Notes: generated by a model from the letters alone, not told the origin. A stretch of 64,000 nt of DNA from Cypionkella sp. (GCF_030652235.1 NZ_JAUSBA010000024.1:62001-126000), one strand, 5' to 3'. Shown: positions 1-9,152, counted from the stretch's first letter. Numbers and translations: made by a program.

Positions 1-504
1 GTCCGTGGTGTTGCGAATGCCATGGGTAATCGTGGCGTGGATCGCCGTCATATCACCGCCCCACAGCCAATCATTGTCGAGCAGGTTTGGATAGCCCTTA
101 CCCTGAACCCCCGCCGCCCCCGATCCGTGGCACTGCGCGCAGTTGTTCTTGAACAAAGACGCCCCGGCCGACACCGCAAAGGTTTTCAACTCGTCATTGG
201 CCGGAATAGTCGCCAAATCCGCCGCCACCAGCTTGGCCTTGACCCCGGCGTTGGCGTCGTCAAACCGCTTGATATCGGCCTCGACATCCGCCCGCTGGTT
301 TGATCCGATCACCCCCTGCGTATGGCCCGAAATCAGCGGCCACGCCGGATAGGCAATCGTATAGCCAATCCCCCAGATGATCGTCAGATACAGCACCCAC
401 AGCCACCACCGCGGCATCGGGTTGTCGTATTCCTGAATCCCATCCCAAACATGGCCCGTCGTCGGCACCTCACGCGGGGTCTGCTTCACTTGTTTGGCGC
501 ACAT
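1..504 (-). CDS. ccoP: cbb3-type cytochrome c oxidase subunit III CcoP (partial, C-terminus off the left edge)
   Basis: Diheme c-type cytochrome subunit that passes electrons to CcoO/CcoN in the high-affinity cbb3 terminal oxidase of the inner membrane. The start is ATG at 504 with GAGGAGG just upstream; it lies 3 bases after the ccoQ stop. The N-terminus carries the family segment around [17 protein letters not shown], one membrane helix ([19 protein letters not shown]) and then a periplasmic part with the first heme site CAQCH. The second heme domain is expected beyond base 1. Last gene of the ccoNOQP operon seen here. Confidence 0.95.
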   Translation of the reverse strand, partial: MCAKQVKQTPREVPTTGHVWDGIQEYDNPMPRWWLWVLYLTIIWGIGYTIAYPAWPLISGHTQGVIGSNQRADVEADIKRFDDANAGVKAKLVAADLATIPANDELKTFAVSAGASLFKNNCAQCHGSGAAGVQGKGYPNLLDNDWLWGGDMTAIHATITHGIRNTTD

Positions 505-507
505 GGT

Positions 508-699
508 TTACGCCTCCTCGGTTTGCGGCGCGGGGGCCGCAGGTTTCTGATCATGGCGGAAGATCGAATTGGCGATATCTTCGTGGGTCTTGCGAGAGCC
601 CGGACGCCAAGCCCAGACACATACCCCCAGAAAGAACAGCGTCAGGAACAACAGCACCCAACTGTCCGCGAATTCGCGCAAGAGACTATAAAGTTCCAT
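508..699 (-). CDS. ccoQ: cbb3-type cytochrome c oxidase subunit CcoQ
   Basis: Small single-helix subunit (63 aa) known to stabilise the cbb3 oxidase. One membrane segment near residues 13-32 (WVLLFLTLFFLGVCVWAW) is followed by a short cytoplasmic tail with the CcoQ/FixQ-like RPGSRKTHEDIANSIF stretch. It lies 9 bases downstream of ccoO and 3 bases upstream of ccoP, so it is translated from the same message. Length fits the family. Confidence 0.92.
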   Translation of the reverse strand: MELYSLLREFADSWVLLFLTLFFLGVCVWAWRPGSRKTHEDIANSIFRHDQKPAAPAPQTEEA

Positions 700-708
700 C
701 GCGTCCTC

Positions 709-1434
709 CTAGCGTTTCGGGTCGGGAATGAAGGTCGAGAAATCGACCATCGTGCCCAACACCTGCAAATAGGCCACCAACGCATCCATCTCGGTCAACT
801 GTGGCTGACCATCGAAGTTTGCGACCGTCACCTTGCCGTAGCGCGCCTCAATCCCAGACGTATCGGCGTTCGGATCGGCTTGTGCTGCGAAATCGGCCTT
901 GGCGTTGGTCATCTCATCATCGGTGTAAGGCACGCCCACCATCCGATGTGTCGCCATGATATCGCCGATATACTTGCCATCGATCTCGGCATCCAACAGG
1001 AAGCTGTACTTCGGCATCACAGATTCCGGCACCACCGCCTGTGGGTCCATCAAGTGATCAACATGCCAAGCGTCCGAGTACTTGCCACCCACCCGCGCCA
1101 AATCCGGCCCGGTGCGCTTGCTGCCCCATTGGAACGGATGGTCATACATCGACTCGGCGGCCAGAGAATAATGGCCGTACCGCTCCACCTCATCGCGCAT
1201 CGGGCGGATCATCTGGCTGTGGCAGTTGTAGCAGCCCTCGCGGATATAAATATCCCGCCCCGCCAGTTCTAACGGCGTGTAGGGGCGCACCCCTTCCACT
1301 TTTTCAATGGTGTTCTGCAGGTAGAACAGCGGTGCGATCTCTACGATGCCGCCGATGCTGACCACCAACAGGCTGAGCACCAGCAGCAACGTCGCATGGG
1401 TCTCAATCTTTTTGTGTTTGTCGAGAAAAGCCAT
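709..1434 (-). CDS. ccoO: cbb3-type cytochrome c oxidase subunit II CcoO
   Basis: Membrane-anchored monoheme cytochrome c subunit (241 aa) of the cbb3 oxidase. An N-terminal helix (about residues 13-37) is followed by the periplasmic heme domain with CYNCH near residue 67 and the typical [18 protein letters not shown] stretch. A Met ligand candidate lies in the MPKYSFL segment. The gene follows ccoN with a 15-base gap and is in the standard N-O-Q-P order. It works with CcoN and CcoP in microaerobic respiration. Confidence 0.96.
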   Translation of the reverse strand: MAFLDKHKKIETHATLLLVLSLLVVSIGGIVEIAPLFYLQNTIEKVEGVRPYTPLELAGRDIYIREGCYNCHSQMIRPMRDEVERYGHYSLAAESMYDHPFQWGSKRTGPDLARVGGKYSDAWHVDHLMDPQAVVPESVMPKYSFLLDAEIDGKYIGDIMATHRMVGVPYTDDEMTNAKADFAAQADPNADTSGIEARYGKVTVANFDGQPQLTEMDALVAYLQVLGTMVDFSTFIPDPKR

Positions 1435-1449
1435 ATCTATGCCCTCCGG

Positions 1450-3057
1450 TTATTCAGCGGGAACGGCGTTGTTCGCGTTGATCACAGCCCTTGCAGGCTG
1501 CGCGCGCACCGTCATCCACAGGTTAAAGGCCATGATCAGCGCTCCGGTCAGGAACATGCCGCCGCCCAAGCCCCGCACCACATACATTGGGAATTTAGCG
1601 GCCACCGTGTCGGCGAAAGCATTCACAAGGAAACCATTGGCGTCCACCTCACGCCACATCAGGCCCTCCATGATCCCGGTCACCCACATCGAACTTGCGT
1701 AAAGCACGATCCCAATCGTCGCCAACCAGAAGTGCCAAGACACCAGTTTCAGGCTGTAAAGGCTTTCACGGTTCCACAAGCGCGGCGTCAGGAAATAAAG
1801 CGCGCCAAAGGTGATCATGCCGTTCCAGCCCAAGGCACCGGAATGAACGTGACCGATGGTCCAGTCGGTATAGTGCGACAGGCTGTTGACGGCCTTAATT
1901 GACATCATCGGGCCTTCAAACGTGCTCATGCCGTAGAAGCCGATGGAAACCACCATCATCCGAATGATCGGATCGGTGCGCAGCTTGTCCCATGCGCCCG
2001 AAAGCGTCATCAGCCCGTTGATCATACCGCCCCAGCTTGGCATCCACAGGATGATCGAGAACACCATGCCCAAGGTGCCTGCCCATTCTGGCAAAGCGGT
2101 ATAATGCAAATGGTGCGGACCGGCCCAGATATACAGAAAGATCAGCGCCCAAAAGTGGATGATCGACAGCTTGTAGCTATAGACCGGACGCTCGGCCTGC
2201 TTCGGCACGAAGTAATACATCATGCCCAGAAAGCCTGCGGTCAAAAAGAAACCCACTGCGTTATGACCATACCACCACTGCGTCATCGCATCTTGCACGC
2301 CCGAGAACACCGGGACCGATTGCGACGACAGGATACTGACGGGAATGGCCATGTTGTTGACCAGATGCAGCATCGCCACGGTGATGATCATCGACAGCAA
2401 GAACCAGTTGGCAACATAGATATGCGGTTCGCGGCGCCTCCACAGCGTTCCCATGAACACCAACAGAAAGGCAACCCAGACAATCGTGAGCCAGATGTCG
2501 ATATACCAGACCGTCTCGGCATATTCCTTGCCCTGCGTGCCCCCGGTGACATAAGAGGTCGCCGCCAGCACGATCATCAACTGCCAGCCCCAGAACACGA
2601 ACCAGCCCAGATTGCCGCCCCAAAGTCGCACCCCACTGGTACGCTGCACGATGTAGAACGAGCTCATGATCAGCGCATTACCACCAAAGGCAAAGATCAC
2701 CGCAGAGGTGTGCAGCGGACGCAGACGACCAAAGTTCAGCACGCCATCGGTGATATTGCCCAGGTTCAGCGCCGGAAACGCCAGCTGGAACGCGATCACC
2801 ACGCCAACCAGAAACCCCACCACGCCCCAGAACGTCGTCGCAATCACCCCGGCGCGCACCACGCCGTCCATATATTCATTCGCCGGATGCAGCCGCACCT
2901 CGCCCACATGCCGGATCTCCCACAGGAAGGTGAGAGAAGCGGCGATCATGACGACGATTGCGTTCACCATATACGGCAGATCATGCGCGAAATTGGCCGC
3001 GATCGCGGCCAGAACCGCGATCGTGCCAAGCACGATCAGTTTAACGTAATCCCACAT
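1450..3057 (-). CDS. ccoN: cbb3-type cytochrome c oxidase subunit I CcoN
   Basis: Catalytic heme-copper subunit (535 aa) that reduces O2 at the b3-CuB centre and pumps protons. The protein is a bundle of about twelve hydrophobic helices. Visible signatures include [32 protein letters not shown] (histidines of the CuB/heme site) and the late [16 protein letters not shown] motif. First gene of the operon. The divergent promoter region upstream holds two FNR-type boxes, consistent with induction at low oxygen. Confidence 0.97.
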   Translation of the reverse strand: MWDYVKLIVLGTIAVLAAIAANFAHDLPYMVNAIVVMIAASLTFLWEIRHVGEVRLHPANEYMDGVVRAGVIATTFWGVVGFLVGVVIAFQLAFPALNLGNITDGVLNFGRLRPLHTSAVIFAFGGNALIMSSFYIVQRTSGVRLWGGNLGWFVFWGWQLMIVLAATSYVTGGTQGKEYAETVWYIDIWLTIVWVAFLLVFMGTLWRRREPHIYVANWFLLSMIITVAMLHLVNNMAIPVSILSSQSVPVFSGVQDAMTQWWYGHNAVGFFLTAGFLGMMYYFVPKQAERPVYSYKLSIIHFWALIFLYIWAGPHHLHYTALPEWAGTLGMVFSIILWMPSWGGMINGLMTLSGAWDKLRTDPIIRMMVVSIGFYGMSTFEGPMMSIKAVNSLSHYTDWTIGHVHSGALGWNGMITFGALYFLTPRLWNRESLYSLKLVSWHFWLATIGIVLYASSMWVTGIMEGLMWREVDANGFLVNAFADTVAAKFPMYVVRGLGGGMFLTGALIMAFNLWMTVRAQPARAVINANNAVPAE

Positions 3058-3175
3058 TTTGCGTCCCTTCGACTTTGGTCCGGTCCGCTGCTTTATCCTG
3101 CTCTCAGAGCCCGACTCAGACCACGGCCAACGCTTTTAACTGCGTCGCTTCTGGCAGCCCGGGCCGGGGCGGGCC

Positions 3176-3189
3176 TTGATCCATATCAA
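3176..3189. promoter_or_regulatory. FNR/FnrL box (TTGAT-N4-ATCAA)
   Basis: TTGATCCATATCAA is a perfect match to the FNR/Anr/FnrL consensus TTGAT-N4-ATCAA. It sits about 119 bases before the ccoN start in the ccoN-usp divergent gap. FnrL control of ccoNOQP is established in Rhodobacter; its operation here is inferred. Confidence 0.88.
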
Positions 3190-3206
3190 CAAACCCCCAT
3201 CTTAAG

Positions 3207-3220
3207 TTGATCGAGGTCAA
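3207..3220. promoter_or_regulatory. Second FNR/FnrL box (TTGAT-N4-GTCAA)
   Basis: TTGATCGAGGTCAA differs from the FNR consensus at one base. It is centred about 70 bases upstream of the stress-protein start and about 30 bases from the first box, so it probably serves the plus-strand gene or both directions. Confidence 0.75.
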
Positions 3221-3283
3221 AGCGGTGCACCGTGCCGCGAGGCATAGTTGCATCATGACACCACCCAAGGGGGAGACCGTGTG

Positions 3284-4132
3284 ATGGACTACAAAACGAT
3301 TCTGACCGTGCTGAGCAACCCTGCCGATGCCAAACTGGCGATCAGCGCAGCCGCCCGTCTGGCCCGCGCGCAGGACGCTCATCTCGACGTGTTGGTGCTG
3401 GGCGTCGATCGCACCCAGATGGGCTATTCCTACATCGGCACCGGGGCTGTCCTGATGCAAGTCGGCATTGACCGCGCCGAGACTGACGCCAAAGCGCTGG
3501 AACTAGAGGCCCGCGCCGCCCTCGCCGCCGAAGGCCCTGATCTGCGCTTTAGTGTGGAAACCGTGATCACCCAGCTTGGCGCACTGACCGACCTCGTCTC
3601 CAGCCGTGCCCGCTTCGCCGATCTCGTGGTGCAGCCGCGCCCTTACGGCCCCGGTGCCAGCCCTGACGCCGAAGCCGTGGTCGAGGCCGCTTTGTTTGAC
3701 GGCAAGGCCCCCGTTCTGGTGCTGCCCGCCACGGGCCTCGGCAAATACACCCAGCCTAAACGCATCGTTCTCGCCTGGAACCAAAGCGCCGAGGCCATGG
3801 TCGCCGCCCGGCGCGCGCTGCCGTTCCTGAAATGTGCCGACAGCGTCAACATCACGGTGATCGACCCGCCGACGCAAGGCGAGGAACGCTCTGATCCCGG
3901 TGGCATGCTCTGCCAGCTTTTGACCCGCCACGGCGTCCACGCCGAGGTTTCCGTGCTCGCCCGCACGCTGCCGCAAACCTGCGATGTGCTGACCCGCCAC
4001 GCCATCGACCAAAACGCCGATATGCTGGTGATGGGGGCCTACGGCCATTCACGGCTGCGCGAAGCGATCTTGGGCGGCACCACCCGCTACATGCTGGAAC
4101 GCGCCGAAATCCCGGTGCTGATGGCGCATTAA
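3284..4132 (+). CDS. Universal stress protein, two-domain UspA family
   Basis: Cytoplasmic stress protein of 282 aa, about twice a single Usp domain. The C-terminal half carries an ATP-binding type motif, GAYGHSRLREAILGGTTR, followed by the hydrophobic strand IPVLMAH. The N-terminal half is a more divergent copy (VLSNPADAKLAISAAARLA). ATG at 3284 is chosen because AAGGGGGAG lies 8 bases upstream; the in-frame GTG at 3281 is less well spaced. Divergent from ccoNOQP with an FNR-type box between, so a role in low-oxygen physiology is likely but inferred. Confidence 0.88.
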   Translation: MDYKTILTVLSNPADAKLAISAAARLARAQDAHLDVLVLGVDRTQMGYSYIGTGAVLMQVGIDRAETDAKALELEARAALAAEGPDLRFSVETVITQLGALTDLVSSRARFADLVVQPRPYGPGASPDAEAVVEAALFDGKAPVLVLPATGLGKYTQPKRIVLAWNQSAEAMVAARRALPFLKCADSVNITVIDPPTQGEERSDPGGMLCQLLTRHGVHAEVSVLARTLPQTCDVLTRHAIDQNADMLVMGAYGHSRLREAILGGTTRYMLERAEIPVLMAH

Positions 4133-4222
4133 CCAGTCGCTCCTCGCGGCTGTGCTCGCTTCTTAAGCGAAGACAGCCGCCAAGGCTTGGTAAGCGCAGC
4201 CCATCCAAACGACAGCACAAAC

Positions 4223-4253
4223 AAAAACCCCGGCCACAAGGACCGGGGTTTTT
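4223..4253. terminator. Bidirectional intrinsic terminator between usp and trcR
   Basis: Inverted repeat AAAAACCCCGG / CCGGGGTTTTT with a 9-base loop. The A-tract and T-tract on the two sides make it usable from both strands, and it lies between convergent genes. Confidence 0.9.
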
Positions 4254-4266
4254 CATCACTTAAAGA

Positions 4267-5013
4267 TCAACGACGCACATCGTCGTCTTCATCCTCGTCA
4301 TCATCATCGCCATGCGGCAAGTTGAAGAAGCTGTCGGCATCCGAGAAATCGGCAGGCTTTTCTTCCTGCTCCTCACGGGTGAATTGCGCCAGACCCGAAG
4401 GCATCTTCGCCTCAGGCGCCATCCCCAAAGATTGTTCGGTCGACACCAGCTTGCGCCGCTCATCATCCGTCATCACCGAGCCTTCAGCCGCCTTCTTGCG
4501 TACCGCTGCCTGCACGGCCGTATCCAATTCAGATTGCTTGCACAGCCCCAACGCCACCGGATCAATCGCGGTGATGTTGTTGATGTTCCAATGCGTCCGC
4601 TCGCGGATCGCGGCAATCGTCGGCTTGGTGGTGCCGACCAGCTTGCCAATCGCGCCATCCGACAGTTCCGGGTGGAACTTGACCAGCCACAGGATCGACG
4701 CCGGACGGTCCTGACGCTTGGACAGTGGCGTATAGCGCGGCCCACGACGTTTTTCTTCACCAACAGCCGAGGCGTTAAACTTCAGCTTCAGCTTATACAG
4801 CGGATCCTTCTGGCCCCGCTCAATCTCAATCGCGTCCAACTGGTTGTTGCCAACCGGATCGAACCCCTTCACCCCGGTCGCCACATCGCCATCGGCAATG
4901 CCCTGCACTTCCAATTCATGCATCCCGCAGAACTCTGCCACCTGACGGAAGGTCAGCGTGGTGTGGTCCACCAGCCAAACGGCGGTCGCTTTGGACATCA
5001 AAGGCTTCGACAT
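4267..5013 (-). CDS. trcR: DUF1013 family cell-cycle transcriptional regulator TrcR
   Basis: A 248-aa protein matching the alphaproteobacteria-restricted DUF1013 family, named TrcR in Caulobacter. The N-terminal and central parts show helix-turn-helix-like segments (LTFRQVAEFCGMHELEVQGI and DGAIGKLVGTTKPTIAAIRE). The C-terminus ends in a strongly acidic tail (GDDDDEDEDDDVRR). ATG at 5013 is preceded by AGGAGA; a second in-frame ATG five codons later is less well placed. Monocistronic between the shared terminator and the RNase T2 gene. Family identification is from sequence memory. Confidence 0.82.
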   Translation of the reverse strand: MSKPLMSKATAVWLVDHTTLTFRQVAEFCGMHELEVQGIADGDVATGVKGFDPVGNNQLDAIEIERGQKDPLYKLKLKFNASAVGEEKRRGPRYTPLSKRQDRPASILWLVKFHPELSDGAIGKLVGTTKPTIAAIRERTHWNINNITAIDPVALGLCKQSELDTAVQAAVRKKAAEGSVMTDDERRKLVSTEQSLGMAPEAKMPSGLAQFTREEQEEKPADFSDADSFFNLPHGDDDDEDEDDDVRR

Positions 5014-5164
5014 CGGAAATCTCCTCAGCTTACGCCCGCAAACGGGCGGGGCTTTACAAATCTTCCCCGAGCCGGGAAAACGGCTGCGGCCGGGGCCGCG
5101 AAGTTTTCGTTTTCAGGGAAATCTTCGCCCATATACTGCGGTTTTTGACAAAGGGAAAGTGGTA

Positions 5165-5803
5165 ATGCGTCAACTGACCTTGGTGATCGCGGCGATTTGT
5201 TACGCCGCAATGGCGCAGGCTCAAGGCGAGAAAGCAGGCGATTTCGACTATTACGTCATGTCGCTGGGCTGGTCTTCCAACTGGTGCGCCCTCACAGGCG
5301 ATGACCAGAGCGACCCGCAATGCGACGCCGGGCGCGGCCTGACATGGACCCTGCACGGGTTATGGCCGCAATACGAGAATGGCTATCCCTCCGACTGCCG
5401 TACCGTGCAAAACGACCCCAACCGCAGCGATTCCGCCCAAATGGCCGACATCATGGGCGGTGCGGGCCTTGCGTTCTACGAATGGAAAAAACATGGCCGC
5501 TGCTCGGGCCTGTCGGCCAAATCCTACTATGCCACCATGCGCAAAGCCTACAAGGCCATCACAATCCCGCCAATATTCGCCAAAATCACCGCAGACCTGC
5601 GGGTTCCGGCTTCGGTGATCGAAGATGCCTTCTTCGAGTCCAATCCCCAGATCGCCCGCGATCAGATGACCGTCACCTGCACCCAAGGCATGATTCAAGA
5701 ACTGCGGATTTGCCTGACCAAAGACTTGGAACCACGCCGCTGCGGGTCGGATACGATCAAAGACTGCACCCTGAAGGATGCGGGGTTAGAGGCGGTGCGG
5801 TAA
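5165..5803 (+). CDS. Secreted ribonuclease T2 family protein
   Basis: Endoribonuclease of the T2 family, 212 aa, predicted periplasmic or secreted. A signal peptide (residues 1-20, ending MAQAQ) precedes the mature domain. The two family motifs are intact: WTLHGLWPQ with catalytic His64, and FYEWKKHGRCS with Glu106 and His110. Six or more cysteines fit the usual disulfides. ATG at 5165 gives a clean signal peptide; longer in-frame upstream starts would mask it. Short intergenic space from the divergent trcR. Confidence 0.92.
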   Translation: MRQLTLVIAAICYAAMAQAQGEKAGDFDYYVMSLGWSSNWCALTGDDQSDPQCDAGRGLTWTLHGLWPQYENGYPSDCRTVQNDPNRSDSAQMADIMGGAGLAFYEWKKHGRCSGLSAKSYYATMRKAYKAITIPPIFAKITADLRVPASVIEDAFFESNPQIARDQMTVTCTQGMIQELRICLTKDLEPRRCGSDTIKDCTLKDAGLEAVR

Positions 5804-5925
5804 AACGCCCTTCGACCCCACCACACAGAGGGCAGATCTCGGCCGCCGGGTGGTCACGCAACAGCCATTCTAGGCGATGTATCGCGTACCCAATCCCACA
5901 GAATTTCTAAGCGGTACAGCTCAAA

Positions 5926-5953
5926 GCGCCCGCCCGAGGGAGCGGTCGGGCGC
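5926..5953. repeat. REP-like GC-rich palindrome
   Basis: Inverted repeat GCGCCCG / CGGGCGC around a 14-base loop in the gap after the RNase T2 gene. The look is that of extragenic palindromes common in Rhodobacter-type genomes. It has no T-tract and so is not an obvious terminator. Confidence 0.5.
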
Positions 5954-6014
5954 GGCCCTGCTGCGCTAAAGCGCCCCGATTCCGGGCTGGAAATTTACCT
6001 GAAAAGCTTCAGTC

Positions 6015-6034
6015 AAAAAAGGACAGCCGTCCTT
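6015..6034 (-). terminator. Intrinsic terminator of the 56-aa protein gene
   Basis: Read on the minus strand, AAGGAC-GGCT-GTCCTT is followed by T6. It begins 3 bases after the stop of the small gene. Confidence 0.85.
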
Positions 6035-6036
6035 CT

Positions 6037-6207
6037 TCATTTCGCCTCAGCCGCCTTTTCCGCCGCAGCCGCCTTCATCCGTGCGACCAGTTCTTCTTTG
6101 CTGGCCTTGCCGCCTGTCGCTGATTTCTCAGCGCCGAGGCCCTTGCCAACATGGTGCTTGGGGACGTTTTTTTCGCCCTTGGGATTGCCCGATTTGCCGT
6201 AATCCAT
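6037..6207 (-). CDS. Small basic Lys/Ala-rich hypothetical protein (56 aa)
   Basis: Short open frame from ATG at 6207 to TGA at 6037, with GAGGCGA upstream of the start and an intrinsic terminator immediately after the stop. The protein starts MDYGKSGNPKGEKNVPKHH, is rich in Gly and Lys, and ends in an Ala/Lys/Glu helix (EELVARMKAAAAEKAAEAK). No cysteine, signal peptide or membrane segment. It resembles small conserved Rhodobacterales proteins of unknown role; I assign no function. The tight gene-terminator arrangement is the best evidence that it is real. Confidence 0.75.
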   Translation of the reverse strand: MDYGKSGNPKGEKNVPKHHVGKGLGAEKSATGGKASKEELVARMKAAAAEKAAEAK

Positions 6208-6340
6208 AGTGTCGCCTCATATCCAACAGTGTAACGCCGGTCATGCCCGAATCCGCAGCATCCCGCAACCCACAGCGAAAACCTCAAGCCCTCTTGAATA
6301 TCAGGCCCAAAACGAAGCCTTCACAGCGTCATCTTGGCCC

Positions 6341-6358
6341 AAATACTCCCTGCGGAGC
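6341..6358. repeat. Intergenic palindromic repeat unit (copy 1)
   Basis: AAATACTCCCTGCGGAGC. The core ATACTCCC-YGCGGAGC recurs at 16272-16287. Such CTCC-GCR-GGGAG units lie outside genes in both cases. Confidence 0.5.
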
Positions 6359-6439
6359 ACTTTAGGTCAGACAGGGTGCAAAAGCTAACAAAACCTTAAA
6401 TTGACCCCATCAACCCATTGATAAGTATATCATAAATTT

Positions 6440-6456
6440 GGTCCCGAGTTGGGACC
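6440..6456 (-). terminator. Possible weak terminator after the PfkB-nth operon
   Basis: GGTCCC / GGGACC stem with a 5-base loop ending 4 bases beyond the PfkB stop. On the minus strand it is followed only by AAATTTAT, so termination would be weak. Confidence 0.45.
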
Positions 6457-6459
6457 TCC

Positions 6460-7443
6460 CTAAATCAGCCCCTCACCCGCGAACAAATCCGCCAAATTTG
6501 CCTCCGGTCGCGCCCCAAAATGCCCGATCACCTCGGCGGCCGCCACGCAACCCATCCGGCCCGCAACTTCCAAAGACCGCCCCGTCGCGATCCCATACAA
6601 GAACCCCGCCGCGAACTGATCCCCCGCCCCGGTCGCATCGACAGGCACCACCCGCCGCACCGGAACCACGGCCCGCTCCTCACCCCGAATGACGATCACC
6701 TCATCGCCAGACCGCGTGCAAACCACCAGCCCCGAATCCCCCGCCGCCTGCTTCAACGCGTCGTCCAGATCGGTCTGATACAGGCTGGACCACTCATGCT
6801 CGTTCCCGATCACATAATCCAGATCCTTGACCAACCGCCGAAACTCGCCGCGATGCCTGTCCACACAGAACGGGTCCGACAGCGCAATCCCCGCCTGCCC
6901 CCCCGCCGCCTGACACAGCTTCGCCGCCCGCTCAAACGCCTGCATCCCCTTCGGCTTGTCGTAAAGATAGCCTTCAAGAAACAGCACCGCCGCTTGGCCT
7001 GCCACCTCATCCGAGACATCATCTGGCCCGAGTTCCGAGGAAATCCCCAGATAGGTATTCATCGACCGCTCCCCATCCGGGGCCACGAAGATCATCGAGC
7101 GCGAGGTCGGCAATTCCCCCCCAACCACCGGGGCGTTGACGAAATCGGTGCCGCCTTCCGCCATCGAAGTGGCATAAAACCGCCCCAACGTATCATCATG
7201 CACCCGGCCAATGAATGCCGTGGTCAGCCCCAGATTGCCAAGACCCGCCAGCGTGTTCGCCACCGACCCACCCGGAGCCTGCACCCGCCCGGCCATCGCC
7301 GCATACAAAAGCTCGCCACGCTCGCGCTCGACCAGCTGCATGATACCCTTTTCGATGCCCATCATCTCAAGGAAGCTGTCATCCGCCTGCGCGAATACAT
7401 CGACGATCGCATTGCCGATGCCGACAACCTGATAGCGTTTCAT
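6460..7443 (-). CDS. PfkB-family carbohydrate/adenosine kinase
   Basis: Cytoplasmic ATP-dependent kinase of the ribokinase/PfkB family, 327 aa. The N-terminus GIGNAIVDVFA and the glycine pair in APGGSVANTLAGLGNLG mark the substrate-binding lid. The C-terminal signature DATGAGDQFAAGFLYG holds the anion hole and catalytic Asp. Close Rhodobacteraceae relatives are usually annotated adenosine kinase, but the substrate cannot be read from sequence. The start overlaps the nth stop by 4 bases (ATGA), so the two are translationally coupled. Confidence 0.88.
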   Translation of the reverse strand: MKRYQVVGIGNAIVDVFAQADDSFLEMMGIEKGIMQLVERERGELLYAAMAGRVQAPGGSVANTLAGLGNLGLTTAFIGRVHDDTLGRFYATSMAEGGTDFVNAPVVGGELPTSRSMIFVAPDGERSMNTYLGISSELGPDDVSDEVAGQAAVLFLEGYLYDKPKGMQAFERAAKLCQAAGGQAGIALSDPFCVDRHRGEFRRLVKDLDYVIGNEHEWSSLYQTDLDDALKQAAGDSGLVVCTRSGDEVIVIRGEERAVVPVRRVVPVDATGAGDQFAAGFLYGIATGRSLEVAGRMGCVAAAEVIGHFGARPEANLADLFAGEGLI

Positions 7444-8084
7444 TGGGTCTTTTCCTCGAACAGGCAGTCATCAGCAATCGGGCAGATGCCGCATTTGGGT
7501 TTGCGCGCGATGCAGATATATCGTCCGTGCAGGATTAGCCAGTGATGGGCGTGGCGTTGAAATTCGGCGGGCACGTTGTCTTCAATCGCCCGCTCGACCG
7601 CCGTTTCATCCTTACCGGGTGCTATCCCAGATCGGTTGCCCAACCGGAAAATATGCGTGTCCACCGCCTGCGAGGGCTGGCCGAACCACATGTTCAGCAC
7701 CACATTGGCAGTCTTACGCCCTACCCCCGGCAACGACACCAGCGCGGCGCGGCTGGAGGGCACCTCGCCGCCGAAGTTATCAATCAACAGCTGCGAAAGC
7801 TTGATCACGTTCTTCGCTTTGGTGCGATACAGCCCAATGGTCTTGATATGTTCGATCACGCCGTCTTCGCCTAAAGCCAGCATTTTGGCGGGCGTGTCAG
7901 CAATGGCAAACAGCTTTCGGGTAGCCTTGTTCACCCCCACATCGGTCGCCTGTGCCGACAGGGCCACGGCTACGACCAGGGTAAAGGCGTTGGTATGCTC
8001 CAATTCCCCCTTTGGCTCGGCCTCCAAGGCTTGGAACCGGGTGAAAATGCGCTGCATGGCGGCGTAATCAAGCTGGCGTGTCAT
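7440..8084 (-). CDS. nth: Endonuclease III (DNA glycosylase/AP lyase)
   Basis: Base-excision repair enzyme that removes oxidised pyrimidines, 214 aa. The helix-hairpin-helix LPGVGRKTA (118-126) contains catalytic Lys124, and Asp142 lies in AVDTH. The C-terminal iron-sulfur cluster ligands C191-x6-C198-x2-C201-x5-C207 are complete. ATG at 8084 gives the family length; an upstream in-frame extension is rejected. First gene of a two-gene unit with the PfkB kinase. Confidence 0.96.
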   Translation of the reverse strand: MTRQLDYAAMQRIFTRFQALEAEPKGELEHTNAFTLVVAVALSAQATDVGVNKATRKLFAIADTPAKMLALGEDGVIEHIKTIGLYRTKAKNVIKLSQLLIDNFGGEVPSSRAALVSLPGVGRKTANVVLNMWFGQPSQAVDTHIFRLGNRSGIAPGKDETAVERAIEDNVPAEFQRHAHHWLILHGRYICIARKPKCGICPIADDCLFEEKTQ

Positions 8085-8186
8085 AGGCCTGATATGCCCG
8101 ATGCCGCCCAACCGGGCAAGCCTAAGAGCAGGAATCGGGTCGCGAAACCGCACCCGTGCCCTTATCTTGTGCGTAAGGAGACCGTT

Positions 8187-9017
8187 ATGACCGATCAATC
8201 CAGCTATCACTACGCCGTCATCGCCCGCGCTTTGAAGATTGTTGACGCGGGAGGCCCCGGCCAAAGCCTTGATGATCTCGCCGCCCAGATGGGCATGAGT
8301 GCCGCGCATTTTCAGCGCACCTTTTCGCAATGGGTCGGCGTCAGTCCCAAGCGTTACCAGCAATACCTGACGCTGGACCATGCCCGCCGTCTGCTGGCCG
8401 ACCGCTTTACAGTGTTGGAAACCGCCCATGCGGCAGGCCTTTCTGGGGGGGGGCGCCTGCATGATCTGTTCCTGACGTGGGAGGCAATGAGCCCCGGCGA
8501 TTATGCTACCGGCGGCGCGGGCCTACTGATCCGCTGGGGCTATTTTCCGACGACGTTTGGCGAGGCTTTGGTGATGGCCACGGATCGCGGCATCTGCGGG
8601 CTTGGATTTACCGAGGAATTTGGCCGTGATTGGTCGATGAATGATCTGACGGCCCGCTGGCCGCAGGCGAGCTATATCGAGGATCAAAGCATTGCGCCGC
8701 TGCTCAACGCGGCCATGGCGGGGCGCACCGCCCGGTTGCACCTGATCGGCGCGCCGTTTCAACTGAAGGTCTGGGAGGCTTTGTTGCAGGTGCCGTCCGG
8801 CCATGTCACCACCTATTCTGAACTGGCGGGGGCTGTTGGCCACCCGACAGCGCAGCGCGCGGTGGGTACGGCTGTTGGGCGCAATCCAATCAGCTTTCTG
8901 GTGCCCTGCCACCGTGCCCTGCGTAAATCGGGCGGCTTGGGTGGGTATCACTGGGGGCTGCCCGTCAAACGCGCGATCCTCGCATGGGAATCCGCGCGCG
9001 AGGATGCGAGGGTGTGA
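8187..9017 (+). CDS. AraC-type DNA-binding domain fused to O6-methylguanine-DNA methyltransferase (Ada-like)
   Basis: DNA alkylation repair protein of 276 aa. Residues about 10-105 form an AraC helix-turn-helix region (DDLAAQMGMSAAHFQRTF). Residues about 120-270 form the methyltransferase, with the acceptor Cys241 in PCHRALRKSGGLGGY. The N-terminal metal-binding AdaA phosphotriesterase domain is absent, so methyl-phosphotriester sensing as in E. coli Ada is not expected. AAGGAG at 8175-8180 supports ATG 8187. A run of nine G (8445-8453) encodes Gly87-89 in frame. Divergent from nth, a second repair gene. Confidence 0.93.
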   Translation: MTDQSSYHYAVIARALKIVDAGGPGQSLDDLAAQMGMSAAHFQRTFSQWVGVSPKRYQQYLTLDHARRLLADRFTVLETAHAAGLSGGGRLHDLFLTWEAMSPGDYATGGAGLLIRWGYFPTTFGEALVMATDRGICGLGFTEEFGRDWSMNDLTARWPQASYIEDQSIAPLLNAAMAGRTARLHLIGAPFQLKVWEALLQVPSGHVTTYSELAGAVGHPTAQRAVGTAVGRNPISFLVPCHRALRKSGGLGGYHWGLPVKRAILAWESAREDARV

Positions 9018-9152
9018 TTGAGGCCTTATCCCATTCTTTCACTGCTGCGCGATAAATTGCCAATCCTGTGTGGGAACCATGCCTCCCGATCCGCGTTAAT
9101 GTATATCTATGTTCGAGGCCGAAGCGGCCCACCCAGCAGATTAGAGGCAGCT

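Noticed and set aside
2104-3210. Long plus-strand frame opposite ccoN
   Set aside because: His/Arg/Gln-rich composition and full overlap with a well-identified oxidase subunit; it is a shadow.
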